A DNA stretch of 64,000 nucleotides from Sulfurimicrobium sp031426915 (GTDB taxonomy: Bacteria; Pseudomonadota; Gammaproteobacteria; Burkholderiales; Sulfuricellaceae): contig JASJPB010000038.1 of assembly GCA_031426915.1 (NCBI GenBank), positions 1 through 64,000 on the forward strand. The letters are read 5' to 3'. Within the stretch, counting starts at the first letter, position 1. Every line of letters begins with the position of its first letter. The position numbers and the translations under genes were made by a program. The notes under the pieces were generated by a model. That model made no database searches. It saw nothing but the letters and a program-made list of their open reading frames with translations, and had not been told where the DNA came from. Of this stretch, positions 25,428 through 32,832 are shown in pieces.

Positions 25428-26177
25428 TCAAACTGCTGCTTTTGCTTCCGCGTCACTGACCTCGACGAACTCATCGCCCTTGATAATTTCCGTAATCACC
25501 TGGCTGCGGCCTTCCAGAATCGCATCCGCCATGCCTTGGGCATAGAGGCGAATCGCCTTGCTGGAGTCATCGTTGCCGGGAACCACATAATCCACGCCAG
25601 CGGGCGAATTATTGGTATCCACGATACCGATCACCGGGATACGCAGCTTGTTGGCTTCGGTGATTGCGCCATTTTCATAGCCCACGTCAATCACGAAAAT
25701 GGCGTCAGGCAAGCCACCCATATCCTTGATGCCGCCCAGGCTGCGCTCAAGCTTGACCATTTCACGCTTGAAGCCCAGCGCTTCCTTCTTGGAAATACGA
25801 TCCATGGTGCCATCTTCCATCATGACTTCCATGTCCTTGAGGCGCTTGATGGACAGCTTCACCGTCTTGAAGTTGGTGAGCATGCCGCCCAGCCAGCGGT
25901 AGTCGACGTAGGAAGCACCGCAGCGAGCCGCTTCTTCCTTGACGATTTCGCGAGCCTGGCGCTTGGTGCCGACAAACAGGATCGTGCCCTTGTTGGCTGC
26001 CATCTGGCGCACGAACTTGATGGCCTCTTCGTACATGGGAAGAGACTTTTCCAGGTTCACGATATGAATTTTGTTGCGGTCGCCGAAGATGTACGGAGCC
26101 ATCTTGGGATTCCAATAGCGGGTCTGGTGGCCGAAGTGGACACCTGCCTCAAGCATCTGGCGCATGGTAACTGACAT
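25428..26177 (-). CDS. rpsB: 30S ribosomal protein S2
   Basis: This 249-residue small-subunit protein begins MSVTMRQMLEAGVHFGHQTR, the family start, followed by WNPKMAPYIFGDRNKIHIVN (about 28-47). The coiled-coil insert around residue 100-150 and the conserved GGLPDAIFVIDVGYENGAI (about 172-190) are present. Length is as in E. coli (241) plus a short acidic tail. The ATG at 26177 was chosen over an upstream frame extension; it is preceded by AAGGAG. Confidence 0.97.
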   Translation of the reverse strand: MSVTMRQMLEAGVHFGHQTRYWNPKMAPYIFGDRNKIHIVNLEKSLPMYEEAIKFVRQMAANKGTILFVGTKRQAREIVKEEAARCGASYVDYRWLGGMLTNFKTVKLSIKRLKDMEVMMEDGTMDRISKKEALGFKREMVKLERSLGGIKDMGGLPDAIFVIDVGYENGAITEANKLRIPVIGIVDTNNSPAGVDYVVPGNDDSSKAIRLYAQGMADAILEGRSQVITEIIKGDEFVEVSDAEAKAAV

Positions 26178-26278
26178 AATATAAAACTCCTTAAGGGTTA
26201 AGCCTCCATCCGTCCGCATGCGACCCGCCAGAAAATATAATCCTGTTGGGCACCCTTATCGGGACAGATGTGCGTATT

Positions 26279-26296
26279 TGCCGCCGTTCGGCGGCA
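26279..26296 (-). promoter_or_regulatory. rpsB leader hairpin
   Basis: In the rpsB 5' leader, about 45 bases after the likely promoter and 100 bases before the start codon, the minus strand reads TGCCGCC GAAC GGCGGCA, a stable seven-base-pair hairpin. Leaders of rpsB in other proteobacteria carry structures through which S2 represses its own operon; whether this stem is part of one is an inference. Confidence 0.5.
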
Positions 26297-26339
26297 TCCA
26301 AATTTGACCGGTGTTTGAACCCAGCCAAATTGGGCCGCA

Positions 26340-26369
26340 ATGATAGCACAACCGGGCGGCTTACCTCAA
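26340..26369 (-). promoter_or_regulatory. Probable sigma-70 promoter of rpsB
   Basis: On the minus strand TTGAGG (26369-26364) and TATCAT (26345-26340) are separated by 18 bases, a fair match to the -35/-10 consensus. It lies about 165 bases upstream of rpsB in the divergent rpsB/map gap and is followed by the leader hairpin. No transcript data support it. Confidence 0.55.
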
Positions 26370-26449
26370 GGCATAGAATGGCCAGGAACCCATGAATTGA
26401 ACTATTCACTGCAATCCTCTATTCTTGCCCCATTTTGGGTTGGCGGCTT

Positions 26450-27250
26450 ATGAGCATCACCATCAAGACAGCGGAAGAAATCGAGAAAATGCGCGTGGCA
26501 GGAAGGCTTACTGCGGAGCAGCTTGATTATATCGGCCCATTTGTCAAACCGGGGATTACCACGGGCGAGCTGGACAAGCTCTGTCATGACTATACCGTCA
26601 ACGTACAGCACGCCATCCCCGCTCCGCTGAATTACGCCCCTTCCGGCCACAATCCATATCCCCGCTCCATCTGCACTTCAGTCAATCATCAGGTATGCCA
26701 TGGCGTTCCCGGGGACAAGGTTCTGAAAAATGGCGACATCGTGAATATTGACGTCACGGTCCTCAAGGATGGTTATCACGGCGACAGCAGCCGCATGTTC
26801 TATGTTGGCGAGCCTTCCATTCAGGCCAGGCGCCTGTGCGATACCACCTACGAATGTCTGTGGCTGGGAATCAAGGCGGTCAGGCCTGGCGCCTATCTGG
26901 GCGATATCGGTCAGGTTATCCAGCGCCATGCCGAGAAAAACGGATTCAGCGTGGTGCGCGAGTTTTGCGGACATGGTATCGGGCGCGAGTTTCACGAAGA
27001 TCCCCAGGTACTGCACTATGGCAAGGCCGGGACCGGCCCCAGACTGGAGGCGGGCATGGTCTTCACCATCGAACCCATGATCAATGCCGGTAAACGCGAT
27101 ATTCGCCAGCTTGGCGACGGCTGGACCATCGTGACCAAGGATCACAGTCTTTCCGCTCAATGGGAGCACACCATTCTGGTAACCGGGAGCGGTTACGAGG
27201 TGCTCACGGTTTCTTCCGGCATGCCTCCCATGCCGGCCATCGCCGCCTAA
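26450..27250 (+). CDS. map: Methionine aminopeptidase, type I
   Basis: This 266-residue cytoplasmic enzyme removes the initiator methionine. Metal ligands are visible in VNIDVTVLKDGYHGDSSRMF (two Asp, about 97-116), EFCGHGIGREFHEDPQ (His, about 171-186) and MVFTIEPMINAG (Glu, about 203). C-terminal WEHTILVT supplies the last Glu. The start at ATG 26450 gives MSITIKTAEEIEKMRVAGRL. It is divergent from rpsB, a classical arrangement, and its stop TAA directly abuts the glnD ATG. Confidence 0.96.
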   Translation: MSITIKTAEEIEKMRVAGRLTAEQLDYIGPFVKPGITTGELDKLCHDYTVNVQHAIPAPLNYAPSGHNPYPRSICTSVNHQVCHGVPGDKVLKNGDIVNIDVTVLKDGYHGDSSRMFYVGEPSIQARRLCDTTYECLWLGIKAVRPGAYLGDIGQVIQRHAEKNGFSVVREFCGHGIGREFHEDPQVLHYGKAGTGPRLEAGMVFTIEPMINAGKRDIRQLGDGWTIVTKDHSLSAQWEHTILVTGSGYEVLTVSSGMPPMPAIAA

Positions 27251-29854
27251 ATGTCTCGACCCGCCGCCGAACCGACCCGGGATATCGGCTACTGGCGAGC
27301 CGTGCTCAAGGATGGCCGGGCGCAACTTGCCGATTCCTTTTTCCGCAAGCGAAATGCCGAGGCAAATTTGCGCAAACACGCCCATCTGGTGGATGGCGTG
27401 CTGCGCGAAATCTGGCAGCAAGCCAATTTGCCCCCTTCATCCTCCCTGATCGCAGTGGGCGGCTACGGACGTGGATTGCTGTTCCCTTATTCCGACGTTG
27501 ATTTGCTGTTACTGCTCGATGCTGCGCCCGACATGGAGACGGCATCCCGACTGGAACACGTGATCGGCCTGTTGTGGGACATCGGCCTGGAGGTCGGACA
27601 TAGCGTCAGAACGATCGCGGATTGTCTGGAAGAATCCGCCAAGGATGTTACCGTCCAGACCAATCTTCTGGAAGCGCGGCTGCTATGCGGCAATTCCGCC
27701 CTGTTTGCCAGCCTGCAAAGCGACCTCGATGAGCAAATGGATGCCGCCACCTTTCTGCAGGCCAAGTTGCTGGAGCAGCAGCAGCGCCATACGCGCTTTC
27801 ACGACACAGCCTACAACCTGGAACCCAATCTAAAGGAAAGTCCCGGCGGCTTGCGCGACTTGCAAACCATACTCTGGATCAGTCAGGCATTAAGGCTGGG
27901 CGGCAGCTGGAAGGAGCTGGTTGTCGAGTCCCTTATCACCGCCCAGGAAGCGCGCCAGATTCAGCGCCACGAGAAATTTCTGCAATATTTGCGTATCCGT
28001 CTTCATTATCTGGCGCGACGGCGCGAGGACAGATTACTGTTCGACTACCAGGCGCCCCTGGCGCAACAGCTTGAGCTCACCGGGCAGCGCAGCCGCAGCG
28101 CCAGCGAACTGCTGATGCAGCGCTATTATCGCACCGCCAAAGCGGTCAGCCTGATGAACGAGATTTTGCTGCAAAATCTGCGCACCCGCGCCGAGTCCGC
28201 TCCCCTGTCCCCAGACCAAACCACCCGGGGACAAGCACCCACCTTCCCGCTCAGCCCACGCTTCCAGTCGCGCAACCAACTCCTGGACGCATGTAGCGAG
28301 GATGTGTTTCAGCAGCAACCGGATGCGATATTTGAGTGTTTCCTGCTGTTGCAACGCCATAGCGAGTTAAAAGGCATTTGCGCCCCCACCCTGCGCGCGC
28401 TGTGGCGTGCCATTCCATTGATCGACTCCGCTTTCAGGCATGCCCCGCTTAACCGCGCCCACTTCATGGAAATTCTGCGCGAACCGCGCGGTCTGACCCA
28501 CGCCCTGCGCCGGATGAACCAGTATGGGGTGCTGGGGCGCTATATTCCAGCCTTCGGCCGTATCGTCGGGCAGATGCAGCACGACCTGTTTCACGTTTAC
28601 ACCGTGGACGAACACACCCTGATGGTGGTGCGCAACCTGCGCCGCTTCACCATTCCCGAGCTTTCCCACGAATTTCCCTTGTGCAGCCGCCTGATCAGCA
28701 CCTTCGACCGGATTGAAGTGTTGTATCTGGCCGGACTGTTCCATGACATCGCCAAAGGGCGCGGGGGCGATCATTCCCGCCTGGGCAGGGCGGATGCCAA
28801 GCGTTTCTGCCACCAGCACGGGCTGGATCAGACAGACACGGAACTGGTGTGCTGGCTGGTGGGAAGCCATCTCGACATGTCCGCCGTGGCGCAGAAACAG
28901 GACATCAGCGACCCCGAGGTGATCGCATCCTTCGGCATCAAGGCGCGCGACCAGCGCCACCTGACCGGGCTCTATCTGTTGACGGTAGCGGATATTCGCG
29001 GCACCAGCCCCAAGGTATGGAATGCCTGGAAGGGGCGCCTGTTGGAAAACCTTTACCATGCCACCTGCCGTTACCTATGCGGAGCCGCACCCACGGTCGA
29101 GCAATTGCAGCATCGGCAAATCGAGGCACTGGAGATTCTGCGCCAGCATGCCGTTCCTGAATTTGCGGCGCAGCGTCTATGGGTGAAGCTCGATGAAGGA
29201 TATTTTCTGCGCCACGAGGCGCAGGAAATCGCATGGCATACCCGTGTGCTCGACGGGAGTACTGAGGCCATCGCACCGGTGGTCAAGGCGCGTCTGGCAC
29301 CCAGCGGCGAAGGCCTGCAGGTCATGATCTACACCCCGGACCGGGAAGACCTGTTTGCGCGCATTTGCGGTTTTTTCGAGCGGGTCAATTTCAACATCGT
29401 GGAAGCGAAAATTCACACCACCCGCCATGGGCACGCCCTGGACAGCTTTGTGGTGCTGGACGAGGAGCAACGCGCCAGCCATTACCGCGACCTGCTTAAT
29501 TACATCGAATATGAACTGGCCCAGCAACTGCGTGAAGCCAGACCGCTGGAAGCGCCATTGCGCGGACGGGTGAGCCGCCATCTGAAACATTTCCCCATCA
29601 CCCCGCAGGTCAGCATCCGGCCGGACGACAAAGGCATCTACCATGTGCTGTCGGTCACGGCGGGCGACCGTCCGGGGTTGCTCTCCAGCATGGCACGGGT
29701 TTTCCTTGCCCATGGGGTGCATCTGCACACGGCCAAGATCAATACCCTGGGAGAGCGGGCAGAGGACACTTTCATCGTTGAAGGTAGTACTTTGGAAAAC
29801 ACCAAGGCGGTGGTGAGATTCGAGGCTGACCTGCTGCAACAATTGCAGGCTTGA
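27251..29854 (+). CDS. glnD: [Protein-PII] uridylyltransferase / uridylyl-removing enzyme
   Basis: This 867-residue bifunctional nitrogen sensor adds and removes UMP on PII in response to glutamine. The nucleotidyltransferase site VGGYGRGLLFPYSDVDLLLL lies at about 73-92. The HD domain has DEHTLMVVRNL (about 453) and LFHDIAKGRGGDHS (about 495). ACT domains lie at about 688-755 (MIYTPDREDLFARICGFFE) and about 799-860 (SVTAGDRPGLLSSMARVF). Length matches E. coli GlnD (890). It starts immediately after the map stop, so the two are probably one transcript. Confidence 0.96.
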   Translation: MSRPAAEPTRDIGYWRAVLKDGRAQLADSFFRKRNAEANLRKHAHLVDGVLREIWQQANLPPSSSLIAVGGYGRGLLFPYSDVDLLLLLDAAPDMETASRLEHVIGLLWDIGLEVGHSVRTIADCLEESAKDVTVQTNLLEARLLCGNSALFASLQSDLDEQMDAATFLQAKLLEQQQRHTRFHDTAYNLEPNLKESPGGLRDLQTILWISQALRLGGSWKELVVESLITAQEARQIQRHEKFLQYLRIRLHYLARRREDRLLFDYQAPLAQQLELTGQRSRSASELLMQRYYRTAKAVSLMNEILLQNLRTRAESAPLSPDQTTRGQAPTFPLSPRFQSRNQLLDACSEDVFQQQPDAIFECFLLLQRHSELKGICAPTLRALWRAIPLIDSAFRHAPLNRAHFMEILREPRGLTHALRRMNQYGVLGRYIPAFGRIVGQMQHDLFHVYTVDEHTLMVVRNLRRFTIPELSHEFPLCSRLISTFDRIEVLYLAGLFHDIAKGRGGDHSRLGRADAKRFCHQHGLDQTDTELVCWLVGSHLDMSAVAQKQDISDPEVIASFGIKARDQRHLTGLYLLTVADIRGTSPKVWNAWKGRLLENLYHATCRYLCGAAPTVEQLQHRQIEALEILRQHAVPEFAAQRLWVKLDEGYFLRHEAQEIAWHTRVLDGSTEAIAPVVKARLAPSGEGLQVMIYTPDREDLFARICGFFERVNFNIVEAKIHTTRHGHALDSFVVLDEEQRASHYRDLLNYIEYELAQQLREARPLEAPLRGRVSRHLKHFPITPQVSIRPDDKGIYHVLSVTAGDRPGLLSSMARVFLAHGVHLHTAKINTLGERAEDTFIVEGSTLENTKAVVRFEADLLQQLQA

Positions 29855-29867
29855 AACTGTTTCCCGG

Positions 29868-30158
29868 TTAAACCTGGGGCGGCGCTTCGGGTGCCACGCC
29901 ATGTTCCAGGCGATAAAGCCACGCCAGCAACTCCGCGACCGCCAGATACAATTCAGGCGGAATATGCTGATCCAGATCAACCTGCATCAATAGAGACACC
30001 AGCGCCGGCGATTCGTGTACATACACCCCAGCTGCCCGGGCCCGTTCGATAATGGCGTCCGCCAGCAGACCGCGTCCCTTGGCCACCACTTTCGGGGCTG
30101 ACGTCCCCGCGTTGTATGCCAGGGCTACCGCAGTACGGCGGTCATCCGGCCGGGTCAT
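29868..30158 (-). CDS. FlhB C-terminal-like protein (FhlB)
   Basis: This 96-residue protein resembles only the cytoplasmic C-terminal domain of the flagellar export-gate protein FlhB (TAVALAYNAGTSAPKVVAKG, about 9-28). It lacks the membrane part. The autocleavage NPTH is replaced around AKGRGLLADAIIERA, so it cannot be cut like FlhB. Such stand-alone FhlB proteins can partly replace the FlhB C-domain or aid substrate switching (general knowledge). The start overlaps the end of the FliK-like gene by 17 bases. It ends the flagellar operon. Confidence 0.82.
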   Translation of the reverse strand: MTRPDDRRTAVALAYNAGTSAPKVVAKGRGLLADAIIERARAAGVYVHESPALVSLLMQVDLDQHIPPELYLAVAELLAWLYRLEHGVAPEAPPQV

Positions 30159-31323
30159 GACGCACTTTCATCTCGACCAATTGCAGCCCTGACGTTTCCA
30201 TTCCCTGCTGCAGCGCGACTCGCTGTTCCGCCATCAGTTTTGCACTCGCGGGCTCGGCCGCATTCAGTTGTATGCGGATGCCCTGAGGGTGGAACGTCAG
30301 TTTCGCCCCAATTTCCCCCAACTGGGGAAGTACCAGGCGCAGGCTGGTTTGCCACTCGGGTTGCACCATCTCGCCACCCTGCTCCCTGGCCATCCGCTCC
30401 TCGATCTGCCATTCCATGGTTTGGCCCGGCCAGACCTGTCCTTGCCACAACACCTGACGAGAATCGAGTGCGTCGAGTTGTTGTCGCACGATGGGCAAGG
30501 TTTCCGGATGCGCGGGCTGCTCCGGAATAGCCGCTTTTGTCAGATTTTGGACATCGCCTGCAGGCTGGTTTGCTATTGTTTGCTGCCGCGACTGTTCAGT
30601 GGCGGGAGGAATCAAACTATTCGCCACGCTCTGCTTGACCCCAGACTCCTGCTGCGTGGAAGATAATCCAGGCAAGGCCCCCGGGAGCGTACCCTTGATT
30701 TCCCCCGCCAGCACATCCTCCTGTCGCGCAAAAGCTGCCGGAGATGACAAACGACCTTGTGGTTCGCGCAACAGATCGCTTAGAGGCCGTTGTCCCGTCA
30801 CCCATTGCGCTTGATGCGACTCGTAGAACAGGCCACTTTGAGTCAAGGCGCCGCGCAACGCCTGGGCGAAATCGAGGGAGCTTGCAGGCGCACCTGAAAG
30901 CAGGGGCGTAGTATGCACAATGGCGTTTGCAGCGCCACCTTTCGTTTCCGGCTGTGCGGCTTTTTCCAGCAATCCGCCCAGGAAACGGGCGGTTTCGCTC
31001 AATGAAACCTGGGGCTTGGCGGTGTTGGCCACATCCCCTAGGTCGCGCGACAACATGAAGGTGAGACGAGGGTGGCTGGTTACGAATACCAGATCAACGG
31101 TATCGCCGGGCTGGGTATTCTTGGGCAGATTCATGTCCAGCGCCTTGTCGGCGATCAAAACCTGGAACCGACCATTGGGAAGGTTGGCCACGACAAAGGC
31201 GGGGAGTTTTTGCCCCGGCACCAGTTGCGGCATTTCCAGTTGTTGCTGAGAGACCTCGATCAGGGGTGGGGCTGAGGTCTTGATCAGGAACTGGAGCTGG
31301 GAAAGTACGTCGTTATTAATCAT
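30142..31323 (-). CDS. FliK-like hook-length control/C-terminal domain protein
   Basis: This 393-residue, mostly low-complexity protein (Gln/Ala/Pro-rich, about 100-300) ends in a Flg_hook-type domain: WQTSLRLVLPQLGEIGAKLT (about 330-349) and QLNAAEPASAKLMAEQRVAL (about 358-377). FliK C-domains interact with FlhB to switch export specificity, and here an FhlB gene follows directly. The ATG at 31323 overlaps the DUF2802 gene stop (ATGA); 20 further upstream residues are inside that gene. It may be a second FliK, because typical fliK sits in a different cluster. Confidence 0.75.
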   Translation of the reverse strand: MINNDVLSQLQFLIKTSAPPLIEVSQQQLEMPQLVPGQKLPAFVVANLPNGRFQVLIADKALDMNLPKNTQPGDTVDLVFVTSHPRLTFMLSRDLGDVANTAKPQVSLSETARFLGGLLEKAAQPETKGGAANAIVHTTPLLSGAPASSLDFAQALRGALTQSGLFYESHQAQWVTGQRPLSDLLREPQGRLSSPAAFARQEDVLAGEIKGTLPGALPGLSSTQQESGVKQSVANSLIPPATEQSRQQTIANQPAGDVQNLTKAAIPEQPAHPETLPIVRQQLDALDSRQVLWQGQVWPGQTMEWQIEERMAREQGGEMVQPEWQTSLRLVLPQLGEIGAKLTFHPQGIRIQLNAAEPASAKLMAEQRVALQQGMETSGLQLVEMKVRHDPAG

Positions 31324-31730
31324 GGCGAGCGGGCTCGATGCATGGCCACAATCAGTTCGGCCTCGCCGCGGGATATACCACAACTGGAAGCCACCGCATC
31401 CGCATCCAACCCACCCTGGGCCATTTGAATCGCCTGGCTATAGGGAGTCTGTAATGGAGGCGGTGCCGTGCTGGGCATCTCCACCCTCGCCATTCCAGTT
31501 TCAAGCTCCGCAATTTTTTGGCGTAAATTGGCAACCTCGACTTCCATGTTTTCCAATCTCAACAGCGACACCTTGTCGAGCGTGGAGCGACGCCAATTGA
31601 ATCTGGGTTCGCCAGTCTTGTTGGCGCGCAACAGCAATAGCAGCTCAGCCACATAAATGGCAAGGACTGCAGCCACGACAATCAGCAATTCGCGCCAGGT
31701 AATGACGAATGATTCCAAAATCGTTCCCAA
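31320..31730 (-). CDS. DUF2802 membrane-anchored protein of the flagellar operon
   Basis: This 136-residue protein has one membrane helix (LLIVVAAVLAIYVAELLLLL, about 15-34), a coiled-coil (LENMEVEVANLRQKIAELET, about 58-77) and a C-terminal helix-turn-helix-like segment (YSQAIQMAQGGLDADAVASS, about 97-116). DUF2802 proteins accompany flagellar genes in many proteobacteria, with unknown function. No ATG fits; a TTG at 31730 is proposed, without a good ribosome site, so the start is uncertain. Downstream FliK-like gene overlaps by four bases. Confidence 0.65.
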   Translation of the reverse strand: MGTILESFVITWRELLIVVAAVLAIYVAELLLLLRANKTGEPRFNWRRSTLDKVSLLRLENMEVEVANLRQKIAELETGMARVEMPSTAPPPLQTPYSQAIQMAQGGLDADAVASSCGISRGEAELIVAMHRARSP

Positions 31731-31782
31731 TCATAAAACTGCCAGAAACGATAACACCTCTTCAACGCTTCTCACAACACTC

Positions 31783-32028
31783 TCAGGCGTAATCGTCTAT
31801 TTGGTGATCATCTTCGAAGGGTTTTCCTGACGGTGGCTGCGGAGGGCGCTTGCGTGGTTTACGCTTATGAAGCTGATCTTCCCAATATTCCTGGGGTTTG
31901 GAGCTTCCTTGGTCAGGCCGAATGGGAAGAGAGTGATCGAGACCGCCAACCGGATCGGTTGCGGCAATAAACGGGGATGCCGCGACGCGGCTTGATGAAT
32001 AAGAATATGTTTGCGGTTCAGGGGCCAT
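31783..32028 (-). CDS. Small unknown protein of the flagellar operon
   Basis: This 81-residue, hydrophilic protein has no membrane segment. The first 40 residues are Ser/Ala/Pro-rich; the last 35 are strongly charged and Pro-rich (HKRKPRKRPPQPPSGKPFED, about 53-72). No domain is recognised. The ATG at 32028 overlaps the end of fliT by 11 bases, and the gene lies between fliT and the DUF2802 gene, so it is likely translated with them. It may be a disordered partner of the export machinery; that is a guess from position only. Confidence 0.55.
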   Translation of the reverse strand: MAPEPQTYSYSSSRVAASPFIAATDPVGGLDHSLPIRPDQGSSKPQEYWEDQLHKRKPRKRPPQPPSGKPFEDDHQIDDYA

Positions 32029-32344
32029 ATGCTTGAAACAATTTGCGTTCCGTACCCATACTTGTGAGCAATTCCTGCAATTCGCCACGCCACGCCAGGG
32101 CAAGCGTGCTGGTTTCTGAATCCGCCACAAGAATCGCCTGGATCAATTCGGAAACCCTCGCGGCGACTGTAGCGGGTATCGCTTCTTTAGCCGCATCCGC
32201 TCTCAATTCGGATAAAACTGAAACCCGCTTCTGCTCCAGTTCAAGCAACTCGTCCCACTGCTCTTGCCGCGCAGCTTGCAGCATCTGCCCGGTAAGCTGC
32301 GCCACCGCTTCGTAGTATTGCAAAATCCAGGCCGCGCGTTCCAC
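32018..32344 (-). CDS. fliT: Flagellar export chaperone FliT-like
   Basis: This 108-residue, all-helical protein (AAWILQYYEAVAQLTGQMLQ at the start; a charged middle helix; ETSTLALAWRGELQEL near the end) has the size and place of FliT, directly after fliS. FliT is the export chaperone of the FliD cap and a regulator of FlhDC in enterics. Sequence conservation in this family is low, so the call rests mostly on context and length. Start GTG, one base past the fliS stop. Confidence 0.7.
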   Translation of the reverse strand: MERAAWILQYYEAVAQLTGQMLQAARQEQWDELLELEQKRVSVLSELRADAAKEAIPATVAARVSELIQAILVADSETSTLALAWRGELQELLTSMGTERKLFQAYGP

Positions 32345-32345
32345 C

Positions 32346-32810
32346 TCAAGCCTTGCCGTAACTCATCGAAGGCCGGGCTGAAACTGCCGGCTCAACCAAG
32401 GAAGATGCAACTGTCTGGGGTTGCTGGCCAATCTGTTCCCACGCTCCCTTGAGCTCTCCCAGCAAACGCGCCACTTCGTCCAGCCCTTGCGCATCATTCT
32501 TGATATTCGCCATCAGCAAACGATTGCTCATATATTCATATAGCGCTTTCAGATTCTGAGCCAACTCACCACCGGCGTCTTCATCAAGACTGACCTTGAG
32601 GCCCTCGTCGATAATGGCAATCGCCTTGGAAATAGCGGCTCCTTTGGCAGCCACATTACCTTGCTGCATATGCAGCCGGCCGTGAGAAATCGCAAGAATC
32701 GCACCATCGAACAACATGGAGATCAATTTATGTGGACTTGCACTGGCGATGCTGGTCTCAACCCCCACCTGGGAGTAGGCATTCAGCGCGTTACGGGACA
32801 TGGCACTCAT
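32346..32810 (-). CDS. fliS: Flagellin export chaperone FliS
   Basis: This 154-residue, helical chaperone prevents flagellin from polymerising before export. The N-terminus NALNAYSQVGVETSIASASP (about 7-26), followed by HKLISMLFDGAILAI, is the family signature, and the NRLLMANIKNDAQGLDEVAR helix at about 95-114 is typical. Its length is slightly more than E. coli FliS (136) owing to a Ser/Ala-rich tail. Start ATG with GGAG ten bases upstream. It lies between fliD and fliT, as usual. Confidence 0.93.
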   Translation of the reverse strand: MSAMSRNALNAYSQVGVETSIASASPHKLISMLFDGAILAISHGRLHMQQGNVAAKGAAISKAIAIIDEGLKVSLDEDAGGELAQNLKALYEYMSNRLLMANIKNDAQGLDEVARLLGELKGAWEQIGQQPQTVASSLVEPAVSARPSMSYGKA

Positions 32811-32832
32811 TTTATTATCTCTCCGTAATCAA

